Assembly: GCA_028693155.1 (NCBI GenBank)
Contig: JAQUVY010000012.1
Location: 1-37,072, forward strand
Direction: 5' to 3'
Source of the DNA: Eubacteriales bacterium
GTDB lineage: Bacteria; Bacillota; Clostridia; Christensenellales; UMGS416
Length of the DNA stretch: 37,072 nucleotides
Shown here: positions 1-8,000 of the stretch, piece by piece
Layout of the letters: every line of letters starts with the position of its first letter
How positions within the stretch are numbered: the first letter of the stretch is position 1
The notes under the pieces: model-generated
What the model was told of the DNA's origin: nothing
Databases searched by the model: none
Seen by the model: the letters and a program-made list of their open reading frames with translations, nothing else
Position numbers and translations under genes: made by a program

Positions 1-317
1 TCCAAGCCCAGCTTCTCGGCCAGCAAAATGGCGTTGCGGATGTCCGTGTCATAAGCGGCGGCCTTGGCCTTATCCGGGTGCACCGGGTTGCCGTGAGCGG
101 ACAGCGCGCTCACGGTCAGATGATGCTTCTCGATAGTTTCCTTGAACTCCGCCAGCTTTTTTTCATCGGCCAGCAGTTCAGCCGGCTTGCAATGCGCGTT
201 GCCGGGATAACCGCCCACGCCGATCTCGATGGCCTGAACGCCCATGTCCTCCAGCTTTTGGCAGGCCTGATCCAGCGTATCGCCGGCCAGAACAACCGCA
301 AAAACACCAAGTTTCAT
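1..317 (-). CDS. Sugar phosphate isomerase/epimerase-like protein, 5' part only
   Basis: The gene runs off the left edge; about 105 N-terminal residues are visible. Translation opens MKLGVFAVVLAGDTLDQA, followed by a short helix and the strand MGVQAIEIGVGGYPGN, then a later segment LTVSALSAHGNPVHP. This alternation (a strand leading to the first glycine, then 'AIEIG', then 'SALSAHGNPVHP') is typical of the xylose-isomerase-like TIM barrel of sugar phosphate isomerases/epimerases (AP endonuclease family 2 fold). These enzymes use a metal-bound barrel to isomerise or epimerise sugars or inositols; the exact substrate cannot be read. The ATG at 315-317 is preceded by AAGGAGG with an 8-base spacing, so the start is secure. 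It is divergent from apbE and shares the intergenic region with it. No clear promoter for this gene was seen. Confidence 0.8.
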   Translation of the reverse strand, partial: MKLGVFAVVLAGDTLDQACQKLEDMGVQAIEIGVGGYPGNAHCKPAELLADEKKLAEFKETIEKHHLTVSALSAHGNPVHPDKAKAAAYDTDIRNAILLAEKLGL

Positions 318-425
318 AAAGGGATCCTCCTTAATTGGTTTTTTGTTTCATCTGCTATGATACAACCTTTCCTCCATTTTGCCTAGATGACAAACTTCAT
401 TTTTACAATTTTCATCAATCATCTA

Positions 426-434
426 TGCTATAAT
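426..434 (+). promoter_or_regulatory. Extended -10 promoter of apbE
   Basis: TG-C-TATAAT at 426-434 is a perfect extended -10 element, 28 bases upstream of the apbE start codon. There is no good -35 at 16-18 bp. TTTACA at 402-407 is too far away (21 bp), so the TGn extension probably carries recognition. Confidence 0.6.
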
Positions 435-437
435 GCC

Positions 438-453
438 CCCATGGAAACATGGG
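438..453 (+). other. Perfect inverted repeat with GAAA loop overlapping the apbE Shine-Dalgarno
   Basis: CCCATG-GAAA-CATGGG is a perfect 6-bp stem with a GAAA (GNRA-type) loop. Its right arm (448-453) overlaps the GGGAGG ribosome binding site (451-456) of apbE. If transcription starts near 441 the full stem would not be in the mRNA, so it could be a DNA operator just downstream of the -10 rather than an RNA hairpin. Either role is inference. Confidence 0.4.
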
Positions 454-462
454 AGGACTTTT

Positions 463-1473
463 ATGGGCAAATGGTTTCGCGCGGGCGCGCTTTTGTTGGC
501 CTGCCTGCTGGCGTCAGCGGGGTGTTCCCTGCGTCGGCGGGTGTATACCCGCGATTTTTTTGATACGTTTGACACGGTTGTGACGGTGAGCGCCTACTCG
601 GCCTCCCAGGCCGAGTTTGATGCCCTGTTTTCGCTTGTGCAGGGCGAATTTACGCGGCTCCATCACCTCTACAACGCTTATGAAACCAGCCCCGGCGGCA
701 TTGGCGCGCTCAACGCGGCAAACGGGCAGGCCGCTGCGCTGGATCCCGATGTGCTCTCCCTGCTGCAATGGGCCACGAACTGTTATGAAACCGTTTCGCC
801 CCAGGTGGACATTACGCTGGGAAGGGTGACCGCGCTGTGGAAGGAAAAGCGTGACGCGGCGCTTCAAGGCGATGCTGCGGAGCTGCCCGAGGCAGCCGCG
901 CTGCGCGAAGCCGCCGCCCACACGGGGATGGATAAGCTGGTGGTGGACACCGCCGCGGGCACTGCCCGTCTGGCTGACGGTGCGCTTCTGGACGTGGGCG
1001 CTGTCGCCAAGGGCTATGCCGCCCAGCTGGTGTACGAAGAGGCAAAGTCCGCGGGCTATGACAGCTTTCTTCTCAACGCCGGAGGCAATATTTGCGCGGC
1101 AGGCGCGCCGGCCGGCCGGGAGGCCTGGAACATCGGCGTGGAAGCCCCGGATCACTGGGGTGACGACGCGCTGGCCGACACGCTGCTGCTCAACGATCAA
1201 TGCGTCGCCACCAGCGGAGACTATCAGCGCTATTATGAAATAGACGGCACGCGATACTGCCACATCATTTCGCCCGATACGCTTTATCCCCCCGCTTACT
1301 GCCGTGCGGTCACGGTGGTATGCGCCGACGCCGCCCTGGCTGATTTTCTCTCCACGGCGCTGTTCACCCTGCCGCCCGAGGAGGGTGAAGCGCTGCTGCG
1401 CAAAACCGGCGCGCAGGCTCTTTGGCTGCTGCAGGATGGCAGCATACGGTATTACCCCGCGCGGACGCCGTAA
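463..1473 (+). CDS. apbE: FAD:protein FMN transferase (ApbE family), lipoprotein
   Basis: ApbE proteins transfer FMN from FAD onto a threonine of extracytoplasmic flavoproteins, using Mg2+. The 336-residue product has the family's normal length. The N-terminus (MGKWFRAG, a hydrophobic stretch, then ASAGC) is a lipoprotein signal with the lipidated Cys at residue 21, placing the enzyme on the outer face of the membrane. Family hallmarks are DTFDTVVTVSAYS near the N-terminus, the NAGGNI motif near residue 205 and HIISPDT near residue 267, which matches the usual HIxDPxTG metal/FAD segment. The start at 463 is chosen because GGGAGG precedes it at good spacing; an upstream in-frame ATG at 433 would add ten polar residues, lies on top of the -10 element and has no ribosome site. 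No flavoprotein substrate (RnfG-like or FMN-binding domain) lies in this window. Confidence 0.93.
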   Translation: MGKWFRAGALLLACLLASAGCSLRRRVYTRDFFDTFDTVVTVSAYSASQAEFDALFSLVQGEFTRLHHLYNAYETSPGGIGALNAANGQAAALDPDVLSLLQWATNCYETVSPQVDITLGRVTALWKEKRDAALQGDAAELPEAAALREAAAHTGMDKLVVDTAAGTARLADGALLDVGAVAKGYAAQLVYEEAKSAGYDSFLLNAGGNICAAGAPAGREAWNIGVEAPDHWGDDALADTLLLNDQCVATSGDYQRYYEIDGTRYCHIISPDTLYPPAYCRAVTVVCADAALADFLSTALFTLPPEEGEALLRKTGAQALWLLQDGSIRYYPARTP

Positions 1474-1808
1474 GGCTCTATTTTGCGTGGCTTTTTGTGG
1501 CTTTGCGCCTTTCTTTTCCCCGCGCAGGAATCTGCCCGTCCCTCTTTGCCGCCCGTTAGCGCTTCTGCCCACTCTGCGTATGCGCGGCACTTCATCCCCC
1601 CAATAAAATTCCCGCATTTTCTCCGGCTGGGCCAAAGGAGTCACCGCGAAATGCCCGGCAGGCGCTTTTTTATCAACAATTGGCTTCCGTTTTTCCCCCT
1701 CCGCATTTTCTCCGGCCGCGCCAAACGCCTTGTGCCCCGCCCCCACGTCAAACCTTTTCCCGTGCCGGTTCATAGGATGGGTAAGAGAAACGAAATGGAG
1801 GTCGCACC
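1474..1808. other. Intergenic region with a 25-bp imperfect direct repeat
   Basis: This 335-base stretch has no convincing gene. It contains two copies of a 25-base unit (1612-1636 and 1701-1725; core CCGCATTTTCTCCGG, then a GC-rich stretch ending GCCAAA) that match at 23 of 25 positions and lie 89 bases apart. Neither an apbE terminator nor a clear promoter for the downstream peroxiredoxin could be identified. Confidence 0.5.
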
Positions 1809-2483
1809 ATGGAACAGACGCATTGCGCGCCGCTTTTGGGCAGCGCCGCGCCGCAGTTTACCGCTCAAACCACCCAGGGCCCCGTTTCCCTGCAGGATTA
1901 TCGGGGAAAGTGGGTCGTTTTCTTTAGCCATCCGGCTGATTTTACGCCAATTTGCACAACGGAATTTCTTGCCTTTGCCCAAGCCGCGCCGGAATTTGAA
2001 GCGCTTAACGCCTAGCTGCTCGGCCTTTCCATCGACAGCAACCCCTCTCACGTGGCATGGGTATTGAATATTTACCGCAACACTTCGGTCATGATTCCCT
2101 TTCCCATCATCGCCGACCGCAGCGGGGACATTGCGCGCGCCTATGGCATGCTGCCCGCCGGCGTGAACCAAACGCAAACAGTACGCACGGTATTTTTTAT
2201 TGATCCCGAAGGCATTGTGCGCGCAAGCCTCAACTATCCGCTGACCAACGGGCGCTGCATTGCCGAGATTCTGCGCCTACTGAAGGCCCTGCAAACCACC
2301 GATTCCACCCACATGGTGACACCCGCCTGCTGGCAGGACGGTGACCCGCTGGTCTATCCGCCGCCCGCCACGGTGGACGCCGCGCTGGCCGCCGAATCCA
2401 ACCCGGATAAATATTGCGTGGACTGGTACCTGTGCTATGATAAGCCGCCCATTCTCCCCGCCAAAGGAAGCGGCCAGTACTGA
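1809..2483 (+). pseudogene. Peroxiredoxin (AhpC/TSA, 1-Cys/Prx6-like) interrupted by an in-frame TAG
   Basis: Peroxiredoxins reduce hydrogen peroxide and alkyl hydroperoxides through a peroxidatic Cys. The reading frame from ATG 1809 (GGAGG at 1797-1801, 7-base spacing) carries the full active-site segment ADFTPICTTEF with the peroxidatic Cys at codon 49. It then meets TAG at 2013-2015 (codon 69). The same frame resumes immediately with LLGLSIDSNPSHVAW and runs to 2483, including FFIDPEG and the C-terminal CVDWYLC segment. Reading through the stop gives 224 residues, the normal length for the Prx6/archaeal-type subgroup. A single CAG-to-TAG change would explain the lesion. If real, the gene is inactive unless the stop is read through or translation restarts at the ATG at 2052, which would lack the catalytic Cys. 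A base-call error cannot be excluded. It ends at a strong terminator shared with the converging gene. Confidence 0.85.
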
Positions 2484-2488
2484 CAGAA

Positions 2489-2523
2489 AAAGAGCGTCCG
2501 CAGCGCGGACGCTCTTTCTTTTT
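2489..2523. terminator. Bidirectional rho-independent terminator
   Basis: A perfect 10-bp stem, GAGCGTCCGC (2492-2501) with GCGGACGCTC (2505-2514) and a three-base loop, is extended by A-T pairs. It is followed by TTTCTTTTT on the plus strand and TTTTTCTG on the minus strand. It separates the converging peroxiredoxin and surface-protein genes. Confidence 0.9.
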
Positions 2524-2534
2524 GTCGGGTGTGT

Positions 2535-4394
2535 TTATTTTGCGGTGCGGCTTGCCGCCTTAGACCGCGCGATGAGGAAACTCGCCAGCCCGGCCACCGG
2601 CACGACGCTGAGCAGCCACCACCAGGGGGACGCTCCGTTGTTTTCGCTGCCGGGAGCCAAGGGCACCTGCCCGTCTTCAATGTCCGTATCGTCCGGCTCA
2701 GTCGTCTGCTGCGGCGCAGGGGTCTGCGTGGTTCCGGGAGCCAGAGGAACGTTGTTGTCGTTGATCTGGGTATTGGCATTGTTGTCCGGGTTGGCATTGT
2801 TGGCAGGGTTAGCGTTGTTGGCAGGGTTATTGGCGTTATTGTCGCCGGTCTGGATGGCATCCTGCTCGGCGTCGCCGGTCACCTGCTTGTAAAAGACGGT
2901 GTACACACGGCGAGTGCTGTCGTAGTCGTGCGCAACCACCTGGTTTTGCGCCGCTGCAAGCACATAGCTCACGCCGTTGCTGATGTAGTCAGGCGCGGCG
3001 ATGTGAGTGGCCGTGCCTTTTACCGGCACGCTCAGCGTGGTGGTATACAGCACTGCATTGGTCGCTCCGTCCGCATAGCGGATGGTGATGTCGTAAGGTG
3101 CCAGCGGCGTGCTGCCGGCCGCGTTGTAATACACCGTGTAGCTGGTTTGCGCAGCGCCAAACTGATGCACGATGGCACGGTTCTGCCCGGCGGCGATGCT
3201 GTAGCTCGTGCCGCCCAGCTGATAAGTGGCCGGAGCGTCATGGCGCACTGTGGCGTTCAGCGCAACGTTCAGCGTGGTGCTGTGCAGGGTTTGGTTGGTC
3301 GCCGCATCGGCATAGCGCACCGTGATGTCATAAGGCGCGGTGGGAATGCTGGTGTTTTTCCGGAAGTAAACGATGTACTGGCGGGTAGGATTGTTGGCTG
3401 CATGCACAACGGAGGTGGACTGCCCGCTTACCAGCGCATACCGGGTGCCGTCGGCCGTGGCGCACTCAGGAGCCACGTTGAAGGTCACGGTCTGCCCCAC
3501 GGGAACCGTCACATTGTTGGAAGCCAGCACCAGACCCGTATCCTGATCCTGATAACGGATGTTGATCATATACGCCTTGGCGGGGGCGGGTGCCTGCTTG
3601 TCATAATACAGGTAGTATTCCTGCATGCCGCTGGCGTAGGCGTGGCGGATGGTGGTTGCCTGACCCAAGGCCAGCGTGTACGCATCGTTTCCCTCGGTAA
3701 TGCTCTGCTTGGCGGTATAAACAGCCGTTTGGTCGACCGGCACCGCCAAATATTCGGTGCGGATGGTCGTCTTGGCGGAGGCGTCGGTCAAAATGATCTT
3801 GACCGAGTACGCTTCGGGCACGATCTCGCGATAGGTAAAGGTCAGCGTGCGCTGCGCCAGCGTGCAGCCCGTGTTAAAGCTGTGGCTCTGGCTGGCGGCG
3901 GAGACTCGCTTATAATCGACACCGTTGGCCTGGTAGGTAGCGGGCGCGTTCACGCTCATGCTACCCGCGCTGCGCGAAATGGCCTTGCGGTCGGTTGCCA
4001 GCAGCGTGCCGCTTTCCGTTTCATAACGAATGTGCACCCAGTAACGATCGGCGCTGTTGCAGAAAACATCTTTCTGGGCGCCGTTGACGGTGTGGGAAAC
4101 CTTGAGCAGCACACCGGTCAGGCCGGGGTTGCTGACCGAGACGCTTTTCTTCGCGCCAGCGGGAATGGTGACCGTACCCGAGCTGCCGCCGGTCAGATCC
4201 TTCCAGGACGCGGTGACATCTACGCCGTTCCCGTTGGTGATCTCAAACACCTGGGCGTTCAGATCCGAATCAGAGGGCACCGAGACCACGCTCACGCTCT
4301 GCGTTGCGTCGTCTGCCAGAGCAACGCCTGCGCCCCCCAGAACGAGGGCGGCTACGAGAGCCACGCTCAGAAACCCCATTACAAGCCTTTTCAT
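2535..4394 (-). CDS. Secreted surface protein with five MucBP-like repeats and a C-terminal membrane anchor
   Basis: The 619-residue product has a signal peptide (MKRLVMGFL, hydrophobic core, cut near GVALA-DD around residue 27) and a non-repetitive N-terminal domain. Five repeats of about 75-80 residues follow, starting near residues 118, 195, 275, 352 and 433. Each begins with a Y-x-I-x-[VI]-RYxDxxT-like strand, has a middle APATY..G..Y segment and ends with a Y-x-VYY strand. This resembles MucBP/mucin-binding repeats, so adhesion to host or neighbouring surfaces is likely but inferred. An Asn-rich linker (about 515-546) leads to two VPLAPG motifs, a TM segment (PWWWLL... about 590-611) and a basic tail. 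There is no canonical LPxTG. GGAGG at 4401-4405 supports the start. It lies 30 bases downstream of the 151-residue gene and probably shares its transcript. Confidence 0.85.
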   Translation of the reverse strand: MKRLVMGFLSVALVAALVLGGAGVALADDATQSVSVVSVPSDSDLNAQVFEITNGNGVDVTASWKDLTGGSSGTVTIPAGAKKSVSVSNPGLTGVLLKVSHTVNGAQKDVFCNSADRYWVHIRYETESGTLLATDRKAISRSAGSMSVNAPATYQANGVDYKRVSAASQSHSFNTGCTLAQRTLTFTYREIVPEAYSVKIILTDASAKTTIRTEYLAVPVDQTAVYTAKQSITEGNDAYTLALGQATTIRHAYASGMQEYYLYYDKQAPAPAKAYMINIRYQDQDTGLVLASNNVTVPVGQTVTFNVAPECATADGTRYALVSGQSTSVVHAANNPTRQYIVYFRKNTSIPTAPYDITVRYADAATNQTLHSTTLNVALNATVRHDAPATYQLGGTSYSIAAGQNRAIVHQFGAAQTSYTVYYNAAGSTPLAPYDITIRYADGATNAVLYTTTLSVPVKGTATHIAAPDYISNGVSYVLAAAQNQVVAHDYDSTRRVYTVFYKQVTGDAEQDAIQTGDNNANNPANNANPANNANPDNNANTQINDNNVPLAPGTTQTPAPQQTTEPDDTDIEDGQVPLAPGSENNGASPWWWLLSVVPVAGLASFLIARSKAASRTAK

Positions 4395-4424
4395 CTTACC
4401 CCTCCTGACGTCGTTTTAACGTTC

Positions 4425-4880
4425 TTAGTCCCAACTGCTGCGGTCTGCGCTTTCGCCGACCGCCTCGTCCATCAGCCGGATGAGCTCCAGCGTGCTGCGG
4501 AAATTCCGCGTCAGGTTTGCCTCGAGCCACTGGATGCTGCCCTGCCAGGTCGCGTTCTGCCGATACTGCACCTTGACCACAAAAGTGGGTTTCTCCGCGG
4601 CGGCTCCTGATTCCTTTGCTTTTTCCATCATATTTTTCTCCTTGCCGTCAACCGCGCCTTCCTGCGCAAAGGCGCGCAGGCGATGGGTGGGTTGAGGATA
4701 ATCCAACAGATCAAACAGACCTTCCAGCAATTCCATCAGGGCGACCATACTGCCGAATGTCCAGGTTCTACCCGTACCGGGGTGAACCATCCATCCTTGG
4801 ATCTCCCGGTTTTCCCGCCCGGTCACGCCGATATGCACCTGTTCATAAATGGCGGGGTACCGCCTCTGTTCACCCAGCAC
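4425..4880 (-). CDS. Small conserved-type protein of unknown function with two similar halves
   Basis: I do not recognise a named family. The 151-residue product is soluble, with no signal or TM segment. The C-terminal half (FVVKVQYRQNATWQGSIQW, then NFRSTLELIRLMDEA) looks like a compact strand-strand-helix unit. The N-terminal half (VHIGVTGRENREIQGW..., then TFGSMVALMELLEG) aligns with it without gaps over about 39 residues, sharing V, R, N, QG, T, F, S, L and L at equivalent places, which suggests a duplicated domain. An acidic/basic linker (DGKEKNMMEKAKES) separates them. The start codon is GTG at 4878-4880, with AGGAG at 4890-4894 (9-base spacing). It is the first gene after the repeat-containing promoter at 4910-4963 and is probably co-transcribed with the MucBP-like protein, so a role in regulating or handling surface proteins is a guess. 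Confidence 0.75.
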   Translation of the reverse strand: MLGEQRRYPAIYEQVHIGVTGRENREIQGWMVHPGTGRTWTFGSMVALMELLEGLFDLLDYPQPTHRLRAFAQEGAVDGKEKNMMEKAKESGAAAEKPTFVVKVQYRQNATWQGSIQWLEANLTRNFRSTLELIRLMDEAVGESADRSSWD

Positions 4881-4909
4881 GTGTGTTCACTCCTGTTCTT
4901 TACACGTTT

Positions 4910-4963
4910 ATTATACCCCGCATGTTTTCATTCTGATTGCATGTTGATTTCATTCCAATCACA
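4910..4963 (-). promoter_or_regulatory. Promoter with phased TGNAATC heptamers (SARP-type operator), operon 4880-2535
   Basis: Reading the minus strand, TATAAT lies at 4910-4915. Exactly 8 bp upstream is heptamer TGAAAAC (4924-4930), then 4 bp, TGCAATC (4935-4941), 4 bp, TGAAATC (4946-4952), 4 bp and a weaker TGTGATT (4957-4963). The repeats therefore sit every 11 bp on one DNA face and replace a normal -35. This is the geometry established for SARP activators. The same arrangement precedes the giant adhesin gene. Transcription should start near 4903, leaving a short leader with the ribosome site. Confidence 0.7.
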
Positions 4964-5010
4964 AGCTCAGTTTTTTCCAGCTTTTTGGATTTTTTTCTGT
5001 GATTGAAAGC

Positions 5011-5047
5011 AATTGACCCTGCCATGCGCCGCACAGCAGGGTCAATT
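5011..5047 (-). terminator. Terminator of the giant adhesin gene
   Basis: A perfect 12-bp stem, AATTGACCCTGC (5011-5022) with GCAGGGTCAATT (5036-5047), begins 10 bases after the adhesin stop codon. Its 13-base loop contains a small inner TGC/GCA pairing. The minus-strand tail (GCTTTCAATC) is only moderately T-rich, so some read-through into the next operon is conceivable. Confidence 0.65.
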
Positions 5048-5057
5048 TTCTTCTTTG

Positions 5058-8000
5058 TCAGCGTTTCTGCCGGCGTCTGGCGATGATCATCCAGGCTGCG
5101 CCGCCCATGCAAAGCGCTGCAGCGCCCGCCAAAAGGATCCACAGCCACAGCTTGCCGCTGTCGCCGGTGCGCACGCCCTGGCTCTCATACACGCCCGCGT
5201 CCCAGGTCATGTCGAAGCGCTCCGCATCCAGGTAGAGGCTGCGGGTGCTGTACACGCCGCCGCTTCCGGTGCGGATCACGTCCGAGTCGCGCTGGTACGC
5301 ATCGCTCCCCGTGCCCGCATTGAGCAGCGTGGGTACATATTGCGTACCCAGATCGAATTTGACCCTGTAATAACCCGCGGGGAGATCGGAGAAGCGATAA
5401 TATCCCGTGGCATTGGTGGTCGTGCGGGCATACTCTGTCCAATCCCCGGCAATGTCGATGTTTCCGGTAAGGTTCGTCTCCAGCACCACCGGGATACCGG
5501 CGATCCCCCATTCGTTCTCGTCCTGCATACCGTCCTTGTTGCGGTCGTACCAGACATAGTCGCCCAGCGCGCCCACGGAAGCGATGATCCCGGCGTCCCA
5601 GGTCAGGTCGATCTGGCCGTAGCCCAGCTCAATGGCCCGGGTAGGATAGCCCAGGTTTTCCACCAGCATAGCCTGCGCATCCGAATCCAGCGCGGCATCC
5701 GTGCCCGCATTGGGGATGGTAAGGCGATACCCCGCCGGTGTCAGGAACAACACGCGGTACTGATACCCCGCATCCAGACCGCCGGGAAGGTTGTCAAACT
5801 GATAGTGACCCGCCGCATCCGTCACCGTTTCGGCATAGAACTCCCACAGCCCTTGGCTGCCCGTGCGGCGCTGCAGCGTGGCCTTTACATTGGCTACGCC
5901 GCTCTCGTCGGCATCCTGCACGCCGTCGGCGTTGGTGTCAAACCACACCGTATCGCCCAGCACACCCAGCAAACGCGCTCCGGCGTCCCAGGTGGTGTCC
6001 ACCGTGTCATAGGGCAAGTCAATGACCGCGGTATACCCCGCGCTCAGATCCGCCGTGAGCTCGCGCTCCACGTTGGAATCCAGATCAATATCGGTACCCA
6101 CCCCTGCCTTCACCGCCTGGTACTGGCCGGGGAACTGGAAATGCACCTGATACTGACCCTCTATGAGTTGATCGAAGAAATACGTGCCGTTGGCGCCCAC
6201 CGTGACAGCCGGTCGGCAGGGCGTATCCTCACGAACTCCCGCCACCACGCGATACAGCGTCACCACGGTGCCGGGCAGCGCAACGCCCAGATCCTGCACG
6301 TCGTTATAATTTCTGTCGTCAAAGCAGTAGCCGCCCAGCGCCGACACCACCGTTAAGCCCGCATCCCAGGTATCATCGCGCTGCTGCGCCACCAAGGTGA
6401 TGGTCTGCGTGCGGCGGATGCGGTCCTCGCTGTCCACCGCCGTCTGTGCGTCGGAGTCATCGGTGTCCGCCGTGCCGGCGTTTGCCGTAGTAAAGGCATA
6501 TTGGCAGTAACCATCGCTCTTGCGCAGCGCCGTTAGATCGAACTCCACGGTGTAGTCGCCCGGCACCAAGCCATCAAACCAGTAGCTGCCCTCTGCCCCG
6601 TTGTTCGTTTCGGTTTGCGCGGTGCGCAGAGGCGTGGTTTCGGCAGCGCCGTCCACCACGCGATACAGGTTCACCGTTACGCCGTTAACACCCGGTTCGT
6701 CGGCATCCTGAATGCCATTGCGGTTATAATCCAGCCACACCCGGTCTCCCAGCGCGGCAGGCATGATGTAGCCTGCGTCAATGGTCAGATCCTGGTTGCC
6801 TGTCAGCTCTCCGTTTTCATCCACCCCTACCCACAGCTTCAGCTCGGGCGTGTTGCCGTTGCTGTCCACATCCGAATCGATGGCGTCGTTGTCCCCGATG
6901 TCCTGATAGGTGGGGCTGAGCAGCGGGTCGGGCTGCACAAAGGACACGCGGTAGGTATAGTACACGCCGCCCACATAGTCATCGGGGTTGGTGGAATCGG
7001 CGCTGGCCCCGGTCTTGAGAAGGTTGTTGGGCAGGTCGGTAAACTGATAGTGCCCGGTGGCATCGGTCGTGGTGCGCAAGGTATAGTTATTGGTCGTGCC
7101 GCCCGTGTGGTGATCCGCACGGTACAAAATGACCTGCACATCGGCGATGGGCAGATCGCCATCGTCCTGGATGCCGTTGTTGTTTATATCCCGGAACACA
7201 TAATCTCCGATGGTTCCGGTGGGCAGGCGCATGTAGCTCTTGACCTGGTTGTTCTCGATGGGGTGCATGGGATCATCCACACCCAACGCGGTGACCGCGC
7301 TGGCTGCCGAGTTGGCCATGACCTTATTATAGTAGTCGTTGATCTCCGCCGCGGTAAAGCCCGGAGCCCGCATATGCAGCTCAACGCTCAGGCTATCTCC
7401 GCGTTTCAGGCAGTTCGCTTCCTCGGTCCCGTAGTCCATTTCAATGCCGATGGCCGTTACCGTGGACAGATCTGCGGGCGCTGTGGTGGTCCAGCCGCTC
7501 CAGCCGCCTGCCGCGTTGCTGTAAAGCATGGGCAGCTCCGCCGTCATGGCGGTCTGCGTGCGGGTGGCGCTGTCCCAGCTGACACCCACGCGGTAGTAAA
7601 TGACCGCTCCCGCCGGTGCCGATACCGATACCAAAACAGGCGAGGTGGGCACTTCCGTTGCCCGGTTGGTCACGCCGCCCGTTTCCTGGTTGCGAACCAC
7701 ATAACTGTCGCCCTTGGCCGGGAAAATATCCACGATCTTGACATTGCGCAGCGCGGTGTTCTGGTTGTTGCTTACCGCGATACGATAGTAGATGTCGCCG
7801 TTGGGGTAGGTATAGGAGGTCTGACCGGCGTTCAGATAGTCGGCATCCAGCGGTCCTTTTACCTGCTTGACAATGCTGATGGAGTCGGTGTCGATTACGG
7901 TGATGCCTTCGTTGGCGTTGGCGTAGCGGTTCTCCCCATCGTTGAGCGTGTCGTCCAGCCCGGGGTTGAGCACCGCATTGCCGCCGTCCACATAGAAGCT

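Noticed and set aside
403-434. A possible SARP operator at the apbE promoter (AATC at the right distance from TATAAT)
   Set aside because: Only one half-heptamer (ATCAATC) fits; the next positions 11 bp further (TTACAAT) do not match the TGNAATC consensus.
514-1773. A 419-codon minus-strand frame across apbE and the following intergenic region
   Set aside because: It overlaps a clear ApbE gene and has no start signals or domain character. Its upstream part mainly reflects the direct repeats.
2529-4610. A 693-codon plus-strand frame opposite the MucBP-like gene
   Set aside because: Antisense shadow; it has no ribosome site, and the minus-strand product has a signal peptide, repeats and anchor.
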